39,345 nt of DNA. Origin: CAYYMZ01 sp964473025 (GTDB lineage Bacteria; Patescibacteriota; UBA1384; DTJR01). A model generated the notes under the pieces. That model was not told where the DNA came from, made no database searches, and was given only the letters and a program-made list of their open reading frames with translations. Positions 7,793 to 14,883 of this stretch are shown one piece after another. The translations under genes and the position numbers were made by a program. The stretch is from contig CAYYMZ010000006.1 of assembly GCA_964473025.1 (NCBI GenBank), forward strand, positions 1-39,345, written 5' to 3'. Numbering within the stretch: position 1 is the first letter of the stretch; the number at the start of each line of letters is the position of its first letter.

Positions 7793-8230
7793 ATGGCCGA
7801 TGGACAGCATCTTGATTGGCACGAGGTGAAAAGTCGTCTCCCGCACGGTAATGACTTCCGCTTCATCGCCAAGGCCGATGTGTCACAAGAGCGGATCATA
7901 GCTCGGTTTTACATGGTGCCGCTGCATCAGATCCTCGAAGCTCACTTCCCGGATGATCCTATTGTACCTGGTGTGTTCATCCTTGAGGCGATGGCCCAGG
8001 CGGCCGGCCTGTGGCTTTCGATCAACGTCGAGGATGCCGGAAACAAGAAGTGGGACTTCTCTGGACTCGCTGGGGGCGTCCGGTGGAGGCGGAAAGTGAG
8101 ACCCGGGGATATCCTGGAAATCACAGCGCGTCTCGAGAAGGTCCGAAGCGATTTCTACTACTTTGTTGCCGAAGCCAAGGTTGGCGACGAGCTCGCCTGC
8201 GAGGCGAAGCCGATCGTGGCTCTGCGGTAA
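7793..8230 (+). CDS. FabZ-like 3-hydroxyacyl-ACP dehydratase (hot-dog fold)
   Basis: FabZ dehydrates 3-hydroxyacyl-ACP in fatty-acid synthesis. The 145-residue product shows LPHGNDFRFI (cf. LPHRYPFLLVD), the catalytic-histidine segment EAHFPDDPIVPGVFILEAMAQAAG with the conserved Glu, and VRPGDILEITARLEK. The start is ATG 7793 behind AAAGGAGG rather than the in-frame GTG 18 bases upstream. No other fatty-acid synthesis gene is visible, and most CPR genomes lack the pathway, so the enzyme may act on a scavenged or specialised acyl chain. GC-rich codon use like the preceding small ORFs suggests transfer of the whole block. Confidence 0.87.
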   Translation: MADGQHLDWHEVKSRLPHGNDFRFIAKADVSQERIIARFYMVPLHQILEAHFPDDPIVPGVFILEAMAQAAGLWLSINVEDAGNKKWDFSGLAGGVRWRRKVRPGDILEITARLEKVRSDFYYFVAEAKVGDELACEAKPIVALR

Positions 8231-8294
8231 CTGCCGGCACAAACCCAGGAAGAATAGTCAGCGTCAACTTCCTGGCACATTTCACGACGCCAAC

Positions 8295-8325
8295 GGGCAG
8301 GGTTCTCACGGACCCTGCCCTTTCT
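8295..8325 (+). terminator. Intrinsic terminator closing the small-gene island
   Basis: GGGCAGGGT (8295-8303) pairs perfectly with ACCCTGCCC (8312-8320), followed by TTTCTCTT. It marks the right end of the GC-rich block. Confidence 0.8.
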
Positions 8326-8373
8326 CTTGAGAAAACAGGTTAAATTTGCTAATCTAAGCTTACGGTAGGGTCG

Positions 8374-8410
8374 CAAAGCCCCAACGGGGACCCTTCGGGT
8401 TTGGTCTAGT
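8374..8410 (+). repeat. Remnant of the 5' end of tRNA-Ser, left of the GIY-YIG gene
   Basis: 8374-8388 matches the first 15 bases of tRNA-Ser (8658-8672) at 12 positions, and 8401-8410 (TTGGTCTAGT) is identical to tRNA bases 8673-8682. Between the two blocks sits a short insertion with two mini-hairpins (CCCC/GGGG and CCC/GGG). The GIY-YIG gene fills the space between this remnant and the intact tRNA. Confidence 0.7.
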
Positions 8411-8414
8411 CAAT

Positions 8415-8672
8415 ATGAAATATTTTGTTTATATACTGGAGAATACTAGCAAAAGACATTATATTGGCATAACGACTGATGTTGACAGGCGCTTGATTGA
8501 ACACAACGGTGGTTCTACACGGTCAACAAGGCCTTTTCGACCATGGAAATTAATTTACTTTGAAAAATTTGCAACAAGAACGGAGGCATGTAAAAAAGAG
8601 TGGCACCTTAAACACCCCAAGGGTTATAAAGAAAAATTAGAGATCATTAACAGGTATGGTGGGATCGCATAG
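8415..8672 (+). CDS. GIY-YIG domain nuclease (85 aa), overlapping tRNA-Ser
   Basis: This single-domain protein has YFVYILENTS, then HYIGITTDVDRRLIEHNGG with the GIY/GIT-type motif and conserved Arg, then WKLIYFEKFATRTEACKKEWHLKHPKGYKEKL carrying the Glu of the active site. Such UvrC-N-like proteins may be homing-type nucleases or DNA-processing enzymes; substrates are unknown. There is no Shine-Dalgarno. The last 15 bases, including the TAG stop, are the first 15 bases of tRNA-Ser. A TTGGTCTAGT repeat from the tRNA lies immediately left of the gene. Confidence 0.9.
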   Translation: MKYFVYILENTSKRHYIGITTDVDRRLIEHNGGSTRSTRPFRPWKLIYFEKFATRTEACKKEWHLKHPKGYKEKLEIINRYGGIA

Positions 8673-8748
8673 TTGGTCTAGTGCGCGCGCTTGGAAAGCG
8701 CGTAGGCCTGCAAGGGTCTCCAGGGTTCGAATCCCTGTCCCACCGCCA
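8658..8748 (+). tRNA. tRNA-Ser (anticodon GGA), CCA encoded
   Basis: The acceptor arms GGTGGGA/TCCCACC pair perfectly, followed by discriminator G and CCA. The anticodon stem-loop reads CGCGCTTGGAAAGCGCG with anticodon GGA, and a long variable arm typical of tRNA-Ser precedes the T-arm with GGTTCGAATCC. Its 5' end overlaps the end of the GIY-YIG gene. Confidence 0.95.
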
Positions 8749-8792
8749 TCATTTTTACAATTTATCACAAGGGTAAAAAACGTCTCTCTCGG

Positions 8793-8820
8793 TTGACTTT
8801 TTCGCAAAAAAGTGTATAGT
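8793..8820 (+). promoter_or_regulatory. Promoter of the RRM protein gene
   Basis: TTGACT (8793-8798), 16-base spacer, TATAGT (8815-8820). The leader of about 60 bases contains CTCC-GTAA-GGAG, a small hairpin with an anti-Shine-Dalgarno arm, and a four-codon ORF ATG-GAA-TTT-TAG at 8868 that overlaps the real ribosome binding site. Confidence 0.7.
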
Positions 8821-8887
8821 TAAATCGTAGGTTTTCTCCGTAAGGAGGAAGGTCGACTTACGTAAATATGGAATTTTAGGAAGTAGA

Positions 8888-9214
8888 ATGGCTAAGAGAT
8901 TATATGTAGGCGGTTTAAGCTACAATACCACAGAAGATGGCCTCAAAGAGGCCTTCGCTCAAGCTGGTAAGGTAGAATCCGCTTCAATCATCATTAACAA
9001 GATGACTGGCCACTCCAAGGGGTTTGGATTCATTGAAATGTCCACCGACGAGGAAGCTGATAAAGCTGTCGAGACATGGAATGGAAAAGAACTTGATGGA
9101 CGTTCCTTAACCGTAAATGAAGCTCGCCCAATGAAGGAAAGAACTGACTTCAATCGTGGCGGTGGTTCTGGTGGTTCTGGCGGTTATGGTGGTGGTCAAG
9201 GTAAGAGTTGGTAA
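8888..9214 (+). CDS. Single-RRM RNA-binding protein with Gly-rich tail
   Basis: The 108-residue protein is one RRM fold: RNP2 motif LYVGGLSY at residues 4-11, RNP1 motif KGFGFIEM near 44-51, and the final strand SLTVNEARP. The tail is a Gly/Ser-rich stretch (GGGSGGSGGYGGGQGKSW) as in cyanobacterial and CPR Rbp proteins, which bind single-stranded RNA and are often cold-induced. The start has AGGAAG upstream. A strong terminator follows at 9241, so this is a single-gene transcript with a structured leader. Confidence 0.93.
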   Translation: MAKRLYVGGLSYNTTEDGLKEAFAQAGKVESASIIINKMTGHSKGFGFIEMSTDEEADKAVETWNGKELDGRSLTVNEARPMKERTDFNRGGGSGGSGGYGGGQGKSW

Positions 9215-9240
9215 GTCGACTTTTATTTTGTTAAAGAAAC

Positions 9241-9267
9241 TAAAAACGGTCCCTCGGGACCGTTTTT
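9241..9267 (+). terminator. Intrinsic terminator after the RRM gene
   Basis: TAAAAACGGTCCC pairs perfectly with GGGACCGTTTTTA around a two-base (TC) spacer; the A and T runs make it usable in both directions. Confidence 0.85.
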
Positions 9268-9290
9268 AGGTGCAAAATTGAAATTTGATA

Positions 9291-9320
9291 TTGACAGAGG
9301 GGCGTGATTTAGGGTTAATT
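9291..9320 (+). promoter_or_regulatory. Probable promoter for the 54-aa membrane protein
   Basis: TTGACA (9291-9296), 18-base spacer, TTAATT (9315-9320). It would give a leader of about 170 bases. A second TTGACA at 9365-9370 lacks a good -10. Confidence 0.45.
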
Positions 9321-9349
9321 AAGTTAGGTCAAAATAAGCACATGGGGAG

Positions 9350-9492
9350 CCAGGTAGTAGAAATTTGACAAATAAAATTTATTTTTTTGGGTTATTACTT
9401 GGCTATATAAAAGCTTTTTAAAGTAAATTGAGAGTTGGGTCGATCAAATAATTGTAGTGAAAAAATGGTCAAATTTTCACTACCTGGGGAGG
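9350..9492 (+). promoter_or_regulatory. Leader with mutually exclusive inverted repeats before the 54-aa gene
   Basis: CCAGGTAGTAGAAATTTGAC (9350-9369) pairs with 9468-9487 at 18 of 20 positions, the right arm reaching the ribosome binding site GGGGAGG (9486-9492). The same right arm also forms a perfect local 10-bp hairpin, GTAGTGAAAA (9454-9463) with TTTTCACTAC (9474-9483). The pairings cannot coexist. A translational switch is one reading; a 138-bp MITE-like element with terminal inverted repeats is another. Confidence 0.55.
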
Positions 9493-9496
9493 TGCT

Positions 9497-9661
9497 ATGT
9501 CAAAGTCAGTCCTAATAATTGTCGGTATTCTCATCCTTGTGATGGGAGTGTTGGGGTTATTTGTCGTCTGGTTTGGCGTCAAGGACCCGGTTTGGCACGC
9601 GGTTGCCAAAATCGTAGTTGGCTTAATCGCTATCTACGTTGGCGCCACCGATAAGGCCTAG
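9497..9661 (+). CDS. Small two-helix membrane protein (54 aa)
   Basis: ATG at 9497 follows GGGGAGG. The product has two hydrophobic helices: SVLIIVGILILVMGVLGLFV at the start, and AKIVVGLIAIYVGA after the polar turn FGVKDPVWHAV, with a short charged end TDKA. A similar 55-aa protein is encoded at 32931-33098 (same MSK start, two helices, Asp-plus-basic ending). The function is not recognised. It is a single-gene unit between a complex leader and a strong terminator. Confidence 0.7.
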   Translation: MSKSVLIIVGILILVMGVLGLFVVWFGVKDPVWHAVAKIVVGLIAIYVGATDKA

Positions 9662-9677
9662 AGTTTTATAATCGGAC

Positions 9678-9709
9678 AAAAAGCCCCTTCTAAGGGGCTT
9701 TTTGTTTTT
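9678..9709 (+). terminator. Intrinsic terminator after the 54-aa gene
   Basis: AAAAAGCCCCTT (9678-9689) and AAGGGGCTTTTT (9692-9703) pair perfectly, followed by GTTTTTC. Confidence 0.9.
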
Positions 9710-9787
9710 CCTCCTTGCGGGGCGGGCAGGTATTCGGAATTAATAAATAGATTTGACTTTAAGTTATTCTCGTGTTGAATTAAGGTT

Positions 9788-11518
9788 ATGGATCAAGTTG
9801 ACGAGATAAAAAAGCGACTCGATATCATTGAGTTTATCGGGCAGTATTTACAGCTAAAAAAAGCGGGTATAAATTATTCCGCTTGCTGTCCATTCCACAG
9901 CGAAAAAACCCCGTCGTTTATGGTTTCGCCCGAGCGACAAACTTTTAAGTGTTTCGGCTGCGGCGAAGGTGGGGATGTTTTTACTTTTGTTGAAAAAATG
10001 GAAGGACTTTCTTTCCCCGAAACATTGAGAATTCTGGGAGAGAGAACGGGAGTGCAAGTCGAAATGCGCCCCATAGGGGAGCTAAGGAAAGAAAAATCGC
10101 AGAAAGACCGTCTTTATAAAGTAAATTTACTCTCGGCTAAATTTTTTAAGGCGATGTTGTGGTCCAAGACGGGTAAGCTGGTTCTAGATTACCTTAAGGG
10201 TCGAGGGTTGTCCGACGAAACAATCAAAAAACTTAAAATCGGTTATGCTCCAGATGGGTTTGAGCTGGAAAAGTATTTTAAAAAATTCGATCTCACCCCA
10301 AACGATGCATCGCAAGCAGGCAACCCGCAGAGGTTTAGATATCGCATCATGTTCCCCATTTTTTCAACCTTTGATCAAGTGGTTGGATTTTCGGGAAGAA
10401 TACTAGAGAGTGTCTTGCCAAAAGGGGTTCCGGGCAATCCAAAATATTTAAATACTCCCGAAACGGCGATTTTTCATAAGTCGAAAGTTTTATATGGCTT
10501 AAACTTTGCCAAACAGGCGATTCGCGAGAAAAAACGGGCGGTGGTGGTTGAGGGGCAGATGGATGTGGCCGCGGCGCACGAAGCAGGGGTGGAAGAAGTG
10601 GTAGCGACCTCGGGAACGGCCTTAACTTACGATCATCTGCAGGTTTTGGGGCGTTACACGCCAAACGTTATTTTTGCATTTGATGAGGATGAGGCAGGGC
10701 AGAAAACCGCTAAACAAGCGGCTCAGATGGCTTATGAATTAGGGCTCGACCCCCGCATGACGATTGTCGAGGGAGCAAAAGATATCGGAGAGCTGGTCCA
10801 AAATGATAAAGCAAAACTCGAGAAAGTCCTTACCTTAGCGCTTTCACCAGTTGAATGGGCGATTAAAAAGGCGAAAATATTATCTCAAGGCAAAGAATTT
10901 TCTGGTAAAGAAAAAAAAGAATTGGTTTCGCTTTGTCTTTCCTTTGTCATTAGAATGCAAAACGAAGTTGAGAAATTTCATTTTATCTCTTTGATTTCAA
11001 AGTCGGTGGGAATACCGCAAGTCACAATCGAAAAAGCGCTTAATCAGGTCAAGGCAAAGAAAACACTGCCACAAAACCAGCCGGAGGAAATAAAACGCGA
11101 TTTGGAGGCAGAATTTCTTTCTTTTATTTTACATTTTCCGAAAATTGCCTGCGAGGTAACTCTGGAGGAGAAATTAGAATTTCAAAACTCCCGCTTTAAC
11201 GACATTTACAACCAAGTCATCAAGTGTTATAATCTGACAAAAGATGCCGGTAATTGTCTTAAGGATGTCTTGCGTGGATTAGATCACGAAACGCAGGAAT
11301 TGTTTAGTGTTTGTGCCCTTGTTTGGGACAAGTTGATAGAGGAAGATAGAGATATCGCTGTACGGGATTTTGTTGCACTGAAAGCTAAATTGTTATCGAA
11401 AACCCGTGAGGATATAAAACGGGTCTTCGCCTCAAAAATAGCCCAAGCCGAGGCGCGAGGCGATCTGCCGGGAGTACGCCGGTTGATGGAAGATTTGCAA
11501 AAAAATTTAGGAAAGTAA
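9788..11518 (+). CDS. dnaG: DNA primase DnaG
   Basis: DnaG synthesises RNA primers at the replication fork. The 576-residue protein has the CHC2 zinc finger (C34, H37, C55, C58 in CCPFHSEKTPSF and KCFGCGEGG), the RNA polymerase core with YLKGRGLSDETIKKLKIGYAP and FRYRIMFPIFSTFDQVVGFSGR, and the Toprim metal site VVVEGQMDVAAAHEAG near residue 251 with FAFDEDEAGQ near 296. A divergent helical C-terminal region would bind the DnaB helicase. The start ATG has only a weak ribosome binding site (AAGG). rpoD follows, the familiar dnaG-rpoD order. Confidence 0.96.
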   Translation: MDQVDEIKKRLDIIEFIGQYLQLKKAGINYSACCPFHSEKTPSFMVSPERQTFKCFGCGEGGDVFTFVEKMEGLSFPETLRILGERTGVQVEMRPIGELRKEKSQKDRLYKVNLLSAKFFKAMLWSKTGKLVLDYLKGRGLSDETIKKLKIGYAPDGFELEKYFKKFDLTPNDASQAGNPQRFRYRIMFPIFSTFDQVVGFSGRILESVLPKGVPGNPKYLNTPETAIFHKSKVLYGLNFAKQAIREKKRAVVVEGQMDVAAAHEAGVEEVVATSGTALTYDHLQVLGRYTPNVIFAFDEDEAGQKTAKQAAQMAYELGLDPRMTIVEGAKDIGELVQNDKAKLEKVLTLALSPVEWAIKKAKILSQGKEFSGKEKKELVSLCLSFVIRMQNEVEKFHFISLISKSVGIPQVTIEKALNQVKAKKTLPQNQPEEIKRDLEAEFLSFILHFPKIACEVTLEEKLEFQNSRFNDIYNQVIKCYNLTKDAGNCLKDVLRGLDHETQELFSVCALVWDKLIEEDRDIAVRDFVALKAKLLSKTREDIKRVFASKIAQAEARGDLPGVRRLMEDLQKNLGK

Positions 11519-11523
11519 ATTTA

Positions 11524-11654
11524 CAACTTGTGATATTCTGTAGCACGTACGGGTCTTTGGATGCGCAATAAATTATTTTAGGGCATCTTTAGCTTCCGAG
11601 GTGCCACCCAGAGGTTCTACCCGGAGGGTGCATCGACAGAAATAGTACAAGTTG
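11524..11654 (+). ncRNA. Candidate structured RNA or leader between dnaG and rpoD
   Basis: The whole spacer is closed by CAACTTGT (11524-11531) with ACAAGTTG (11647-11654), then TTCTGT (11536-11541) with ACAGAA (11636-11641). Inside, GATGC (11560-11564) can pair with GCATC at 11583-11587 or at 11630-11634, and ACCC (11606-11609) with GGGT (11626-11629). The two options for GATGC suggest alternative folds. The rpoD start is 26 bases after the outer stem. I cannot match it to a named RNA family. Confidence 0.55.
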
Positions 11655-11679
11655 AATAAACGAAGAAAGAAGGAACTAT

Positions 11680-12789
11680 ATGGCAAAAAGAGCAATTAAA
11701 ATGCCGGTCGACTTACGCGAAAGAATGTCGGTGGATTTAGAAGTTCTTATTTCAAAAGGTGCTCGTCATGGATTCGTTACCGAGCAGGAAATTTTGCAGG
11801 TTTTACCCGATCCGGAAAATCATATTGATCTTCTGGATGAGTTCTATGATGTTTTTTCACAAAAAGGCATTCAGGTTACACAACACAAACGTTTAATTAA
11901 TATTGATGAATTGGTACAAGAGGAAAAAGCAACTCCCCTAAAGCAAGGCGAGCTTTCCGAAATATCAGATGACTCGGTCAGAATGTATCTTCGCGAAATT
12001 GGCAAAGTATCTCTTTTGTCCGCCGAGGAGGAAACCCAGCTTGCCAAACGCGTAGTGGCGGGAGACATCGTTGCCAAGAAACGTCTAGCCGAGGCAAATT
12101 TGCGCTTGGTTGTTTCAATTGCCAAAAAATATATTGGTCGAGGACTTTCGCTTTTAGATTTAATCCAAGAAGGCAACACGGGGTTGCTTCGTGCCGTTGA
12201 GAAGTTTGATTACCGCAAGGGTTATAAATTTTCAACCTATGCCACTTGGTGGATTCGCCAAGCAATAACCCGTGCCATTGCCGACCATGCCAGAACAATT
12301 AGAATTCCGGTACACATGGTTGAAACAATTAATAAAATGATCCGTGTCCAGCGCCAACTTGTTCAGGAATTAGGCCGCGAACCAACTATTGACGAAGTGG
12401 CCAAGGAAATGGGCGTATTGCGTGAAAAAGTCGAACACATCATGAAGATTTCCCAAGAAACCGTTTCGCTTGAATCACCGGTCGGCGAAGAAGAGGACTC
12501 GAAGCTCGGCGATTTTATCGAAGACAAAGAGTCGTTATCTCCCGAAGAAATCACCATCCGCTCGATGATGCGCGGCGACGTTGATACCTTCCTGCAGTTT
12601 TTGTCTCCGCGCGAGCAAAAGATTCTCAAAATGAGGTTTGGTTTAGAGTCCGGCCGCACTCATACGCTTGAAGAAGTCGGCAAAGAATTTGGCGTAACGC
12701 GCGAAAGAATTAGACAGATTGAAGCAAAGGCTTTGCAAAAACTCAAAAAACACGAGGCTTCACAAAGACTTAAAGATTACTTGGGCTAA
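11680..12789 (+). CDS. rpoD: Primary sigma factor RpoD/SigA
   Basis: The 369-residue protein directs RNA polymerase to housekeeping promoters. It has region 1.1 (KGARHGFVTEQEILQVLP), region 1.2 (DSVRMYLREIGKVSLLSAEEE), region 2 (NLRLVVSIAKKYIGRG, DLIQEGNTGLLRAVEKFDY, KFSTYATWWIRQAITRA), region 3 (IRIPVHMVETINKM) and region 4 with the -35-reading helix (LEEVGKEFGVTRERIRQIEAKAL). The TTGACA/TATAAT promoters seen across the window agree with such a factor. The ribosome binding site is AAGAAGGA. It lies behind a candidate structured leader. Confidence 0.97.
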   Translation: MAKRAIKMPVDLRERMSVDLEVLISKGARHGFVTEQEILQVLPDPENHIDLLDEFYDVFSQKGIQVTQHKRLINIDELVQEEKATPLKQGELSEISDDSVRMYLREIGKVSLLSAEEETQLAKRVVAGDIVAKKRLAEANLRLVVSIAKKYIGRGLSLLDLIQEGNTGLLRAVEKFDYRKGYKFSTYATWWIRQAITRAIADHARTIRIPVHMVETINKMIRVQRQLVQELGREPTIDEVAKEMGVLREKVEHIMKISQETVSLESPVGEEEDSKLGDFIEDKESLSPEEITIRSMMRGDVDTFLQFLSPREQKILKMRFGLESGRTHTLEEVGKEFGVTRERIRQIEAKALQKLKKHEASQRLKDYLG

Positions 12790-12840
12790 AACTTATCGAA
12801 ATTATCCGGACAAATTGCTAAAATGAGTTAAGGAGGGAAA

Positions 12841-14529
12841 ATAGAATTTAGTTTATTTGGGGAGCTTACTCTTTTAGTTGGGCTGACAGTTATAGTTTCA
12901 ATATTAATGAAACTACTCAGACAGCCCATGATAATCGGCTATATTATCGTCGGAATTATTCTTGGGCCGTACGCTTTTAATATTATTGAAATAAACGAAG
13001 CATTCGAAGTTTTTTCGAAAATTGGCATAGCACTCTTGTTGTTTGTTGTTGGACTTGGGCTAAGCCCTAACTTAATTAAAGGTATGGGCAAAGTTTCATT
13101 GGTTACGGGGTTTGGGCAAATCATATTCACATCATTTTTTGGTTATTTAATTTCAAGGAGTTTTGGATTTGATGCGGTGACATCACTGTACATTGCTATT
13201 GCTCTCACATTCTCGAGTACTATTATTATAATGAAGTTGTTGTCAGATAAAAACGAGGTCGAAAGTCTACACGGCAGAATCTCGATTGGTTTTCTTCTTG
13301 TTCAGGATGTTGTAGCGGTTGCTATCTTGATCGGACTATCGTCGTTTGCCGGACAAGGAGAAATCAGTGCTTTTTCGATTTTTATGATATTCGCATTGGT
13401 AAGTGCTTTGATCGTTGCTCTTATGTTTGTCAGTAAAACTCTTTTAAAAAGAATGGTTGACCATATCGCAAAATCACAAGAATTACTTTTAATTTTTTCA
13501 ATCGGTTGGTGTTTGGCAATATCTTTTCTCTTTTATTCATTAAATTTTTCCCTAGAAATTGGCGCTCTCTTATCTGGAGTTGCCTTATCTTACTCTAAAT
13601 TCAGGTACGAAATTATCTCGAAAATGAAGCCGCTTCGAGATTTTTTTATTATTATATTTTTTATTTTCTTGGGTACTCAAATGATATTAGTCGATGTGAG
13701 TTCAATGTTTGTTCCGATTGTTATTTTCTCACTTTTTATTTTGATCGGAAATCCTCTCATTGTCGTTATTTTGATGGGTTTATTGGGATACCGCAAGAAA
13801 ACAAGTTTTCTCTCCGGTCTAACTGTTGCGCAAATCAGCGAATTTTCACTTATTTTGGTGGCAATGGGTTCGCAGGTTGGCCATCTAACCCAAGAGATTG
13901 TATCCATGGTTACTTATATAGGGGTAATTACTATTGCAGGATCGAGCTATTTTATAATTTACTCCAATAAAATTTACCCGTTAATTTCTAAGTTCTTAAC
14001 TATTTTTGAAAAAAAGAGCGGTAAAATTATTAAACTTACTCGTGTGCCCCTGGACAAGCCGGAGATCGTTCTGTTTGGATTCAACAGAATTGGCGGTGAA
14101 GTTATAAAGAGTATAGAAAAAATTAGTGATAATGTGCTGATAGTTGACTACAATCCCGATGTTGTGCGGGGATTGTCCGACAAGGGCTATCACAGTGTTT
14201 ATGGTGATGCTAGTGATAGCGAGTTTTTATCGGAAATTGACTTTTCCAACACAAAGTTGGTTGTATCTACCATTAACGAATTCGAAACCAACGCGCTTTT
14301 GGTTGACAAAGTGATCAAACAAAAGAAAGATTCACTTGTTATTGTAAATTCGGAAAATATTGAAGATGCTGTCAAGCTATATGATCGTGGCGCTGTTTAT
14401 GTTATCCTCCCTCACTTGATTGGCGGGCATCATGTCGCATCTATTATTGAAAAGCATGGTTTTGATAAAGAGAAATTTTATAAAGAGAAAAAATCCCATA
14501 TTGAATATTTGGGAGAGAGAACTGCATAA
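12841..14529 (+). CDS. Kef-type cation/proton antiporter with TrkA-N domain; apparent AUA start
   Basis: This CPA2 transporter has about 12 membrane segments in residues 1-390, with QPMIIGYIIVGIILGP and ALTFSSTIIIMKLL, followed by a Rossmann-type TrkA-N domain (IVLFGFNRIGGEVIKS, VDYNPDVV, VYGDASDSEFL) that would bind NAD(H) and gate K+/H+ exchange. The first ATG (12907) falls inside the first helix. Homologous sequence (EFSLFGELTLLVGLTVIVSI) continues upstream in frame to an ATA codon at 12841, four bases after the Shine-Dalgarno AGGAGG; an in-frame TAA precedes it, and no ATG, GTG or TTG lies between. Either AUA initiates or an ATG has mutated. Confidence 0.85.
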   Translation: MEFSLFGELTLLVGLTVIVSILMKLLRQPMIIGYIIVGIILGPYAFNIIEINEAFEVFSKIGIALLLFVVGLGLSPNLIKGMGKVSLVTGFGQIIFTSFFGYLISRSFGFDAVTSLYIAIALTFSSTIIIMKLLSDKNEVESLHGRISIGFLLVQDVVAVAILIGLSSFAGQGEISAFSIFMIFALVSALIVALMFVSKTLLKRMVDHIAKSQELLLIFSIGWCLAISFLFYSLNFSLEIGALLSGVALSYSKFRYEIISKMKPLRDFFIIIFFIFLGTQMILVDVSSMFVPIVIFSLFILIGNPLIVVILMGLLGYRKKTSFLSGLTVAQISEFSLILVAMGSQVGHLTQEIVSMVTYIGVITIAGSSYFIIYSNKIYPLISKFLTIFEKKSGKIIKLTRVPLDKPEIVLFGFNRIGGEVIKSIEKISDNVLIVDYNPDVVRGLSDKGYHSVYGDASDSEFLSEIDFSNTKLVVSTINEFETNALLVDKVIKQKKDSLVIVNSENIEDAVKLYDRGAVYVILPHLIGGHHVASIIEKHGFDKEKFYKEKKSHIEYLGERTA

Positions 14530-14581
14530 AGTCGAAAATCTTTCTTAATTTTAAAAAGATTCGTTCTTGCCTTGCTACGGA

Positions 14582-14746
14582 ACCTCCGATTTCAAGAAGT
14601 CGGCGAGGGTTTAGTTTAAGCCCGATTAAAACACCGGCAATAACATAAGCCAAAATTAACGGCTGCTTCAAAAGACGGGTGATTATCCCGAGTCCGGCTG
14701 CAACCACCAAAATTATCCCAAACTCAACCAAAAACGCTTGGTTCAT
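14582..14746 (-). pseudogene. N-terminal remnant of a second Kef-type antiporter
   Basis: Reading from 14746 on the minus strand, 55 residues match the first two helices of a CPA2 antiporter: an ATG start, IILVVAAGLGIITRLLKQPL, then ILAYVIAGVLIGLKLNPRRL. Homology stops at about 14582 and the frame runs into antisense of the intact antiporter's 3' end. The remaining roughly 500 residues are missing, so this is a truncated relic lying tail-to-tail with the complete gene. The two N-termini differ, so it is not a recent copy of the neighbour. Confidence 0.75.
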
Positions 14747-14815
14747 TAATTTAAGTATATCTTATTTAGTATTTGCGGTCGAAAAAGGTTTCGTTTTATC
14801 TTTTGTCTTGATTGC

Positions 14816-14824
14816 TGGTATAAT
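14816..14824 (+). promoter_or_regulatory. Extended -10 promoter for the 123-aa gene
   Basis: TGG followed by TATAAT (14819-14824) with no clear -35. It gives a leader of about 55 bases before the AAAGGAGG ribosome binding site. Confidence 0.5.
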
Positions 14825-14883
14825 GATATGCGATAGCGGAATTTTAAGTTACATCGTAATTAGCAGGTAAAAAAAGGAGGAAT

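Noticed and set aside
11524..11654. 6S RNA
   Set aside because: The location beside rpoD is suggestive, but the expected long double-stranded arms with a large central bubble are not visible.
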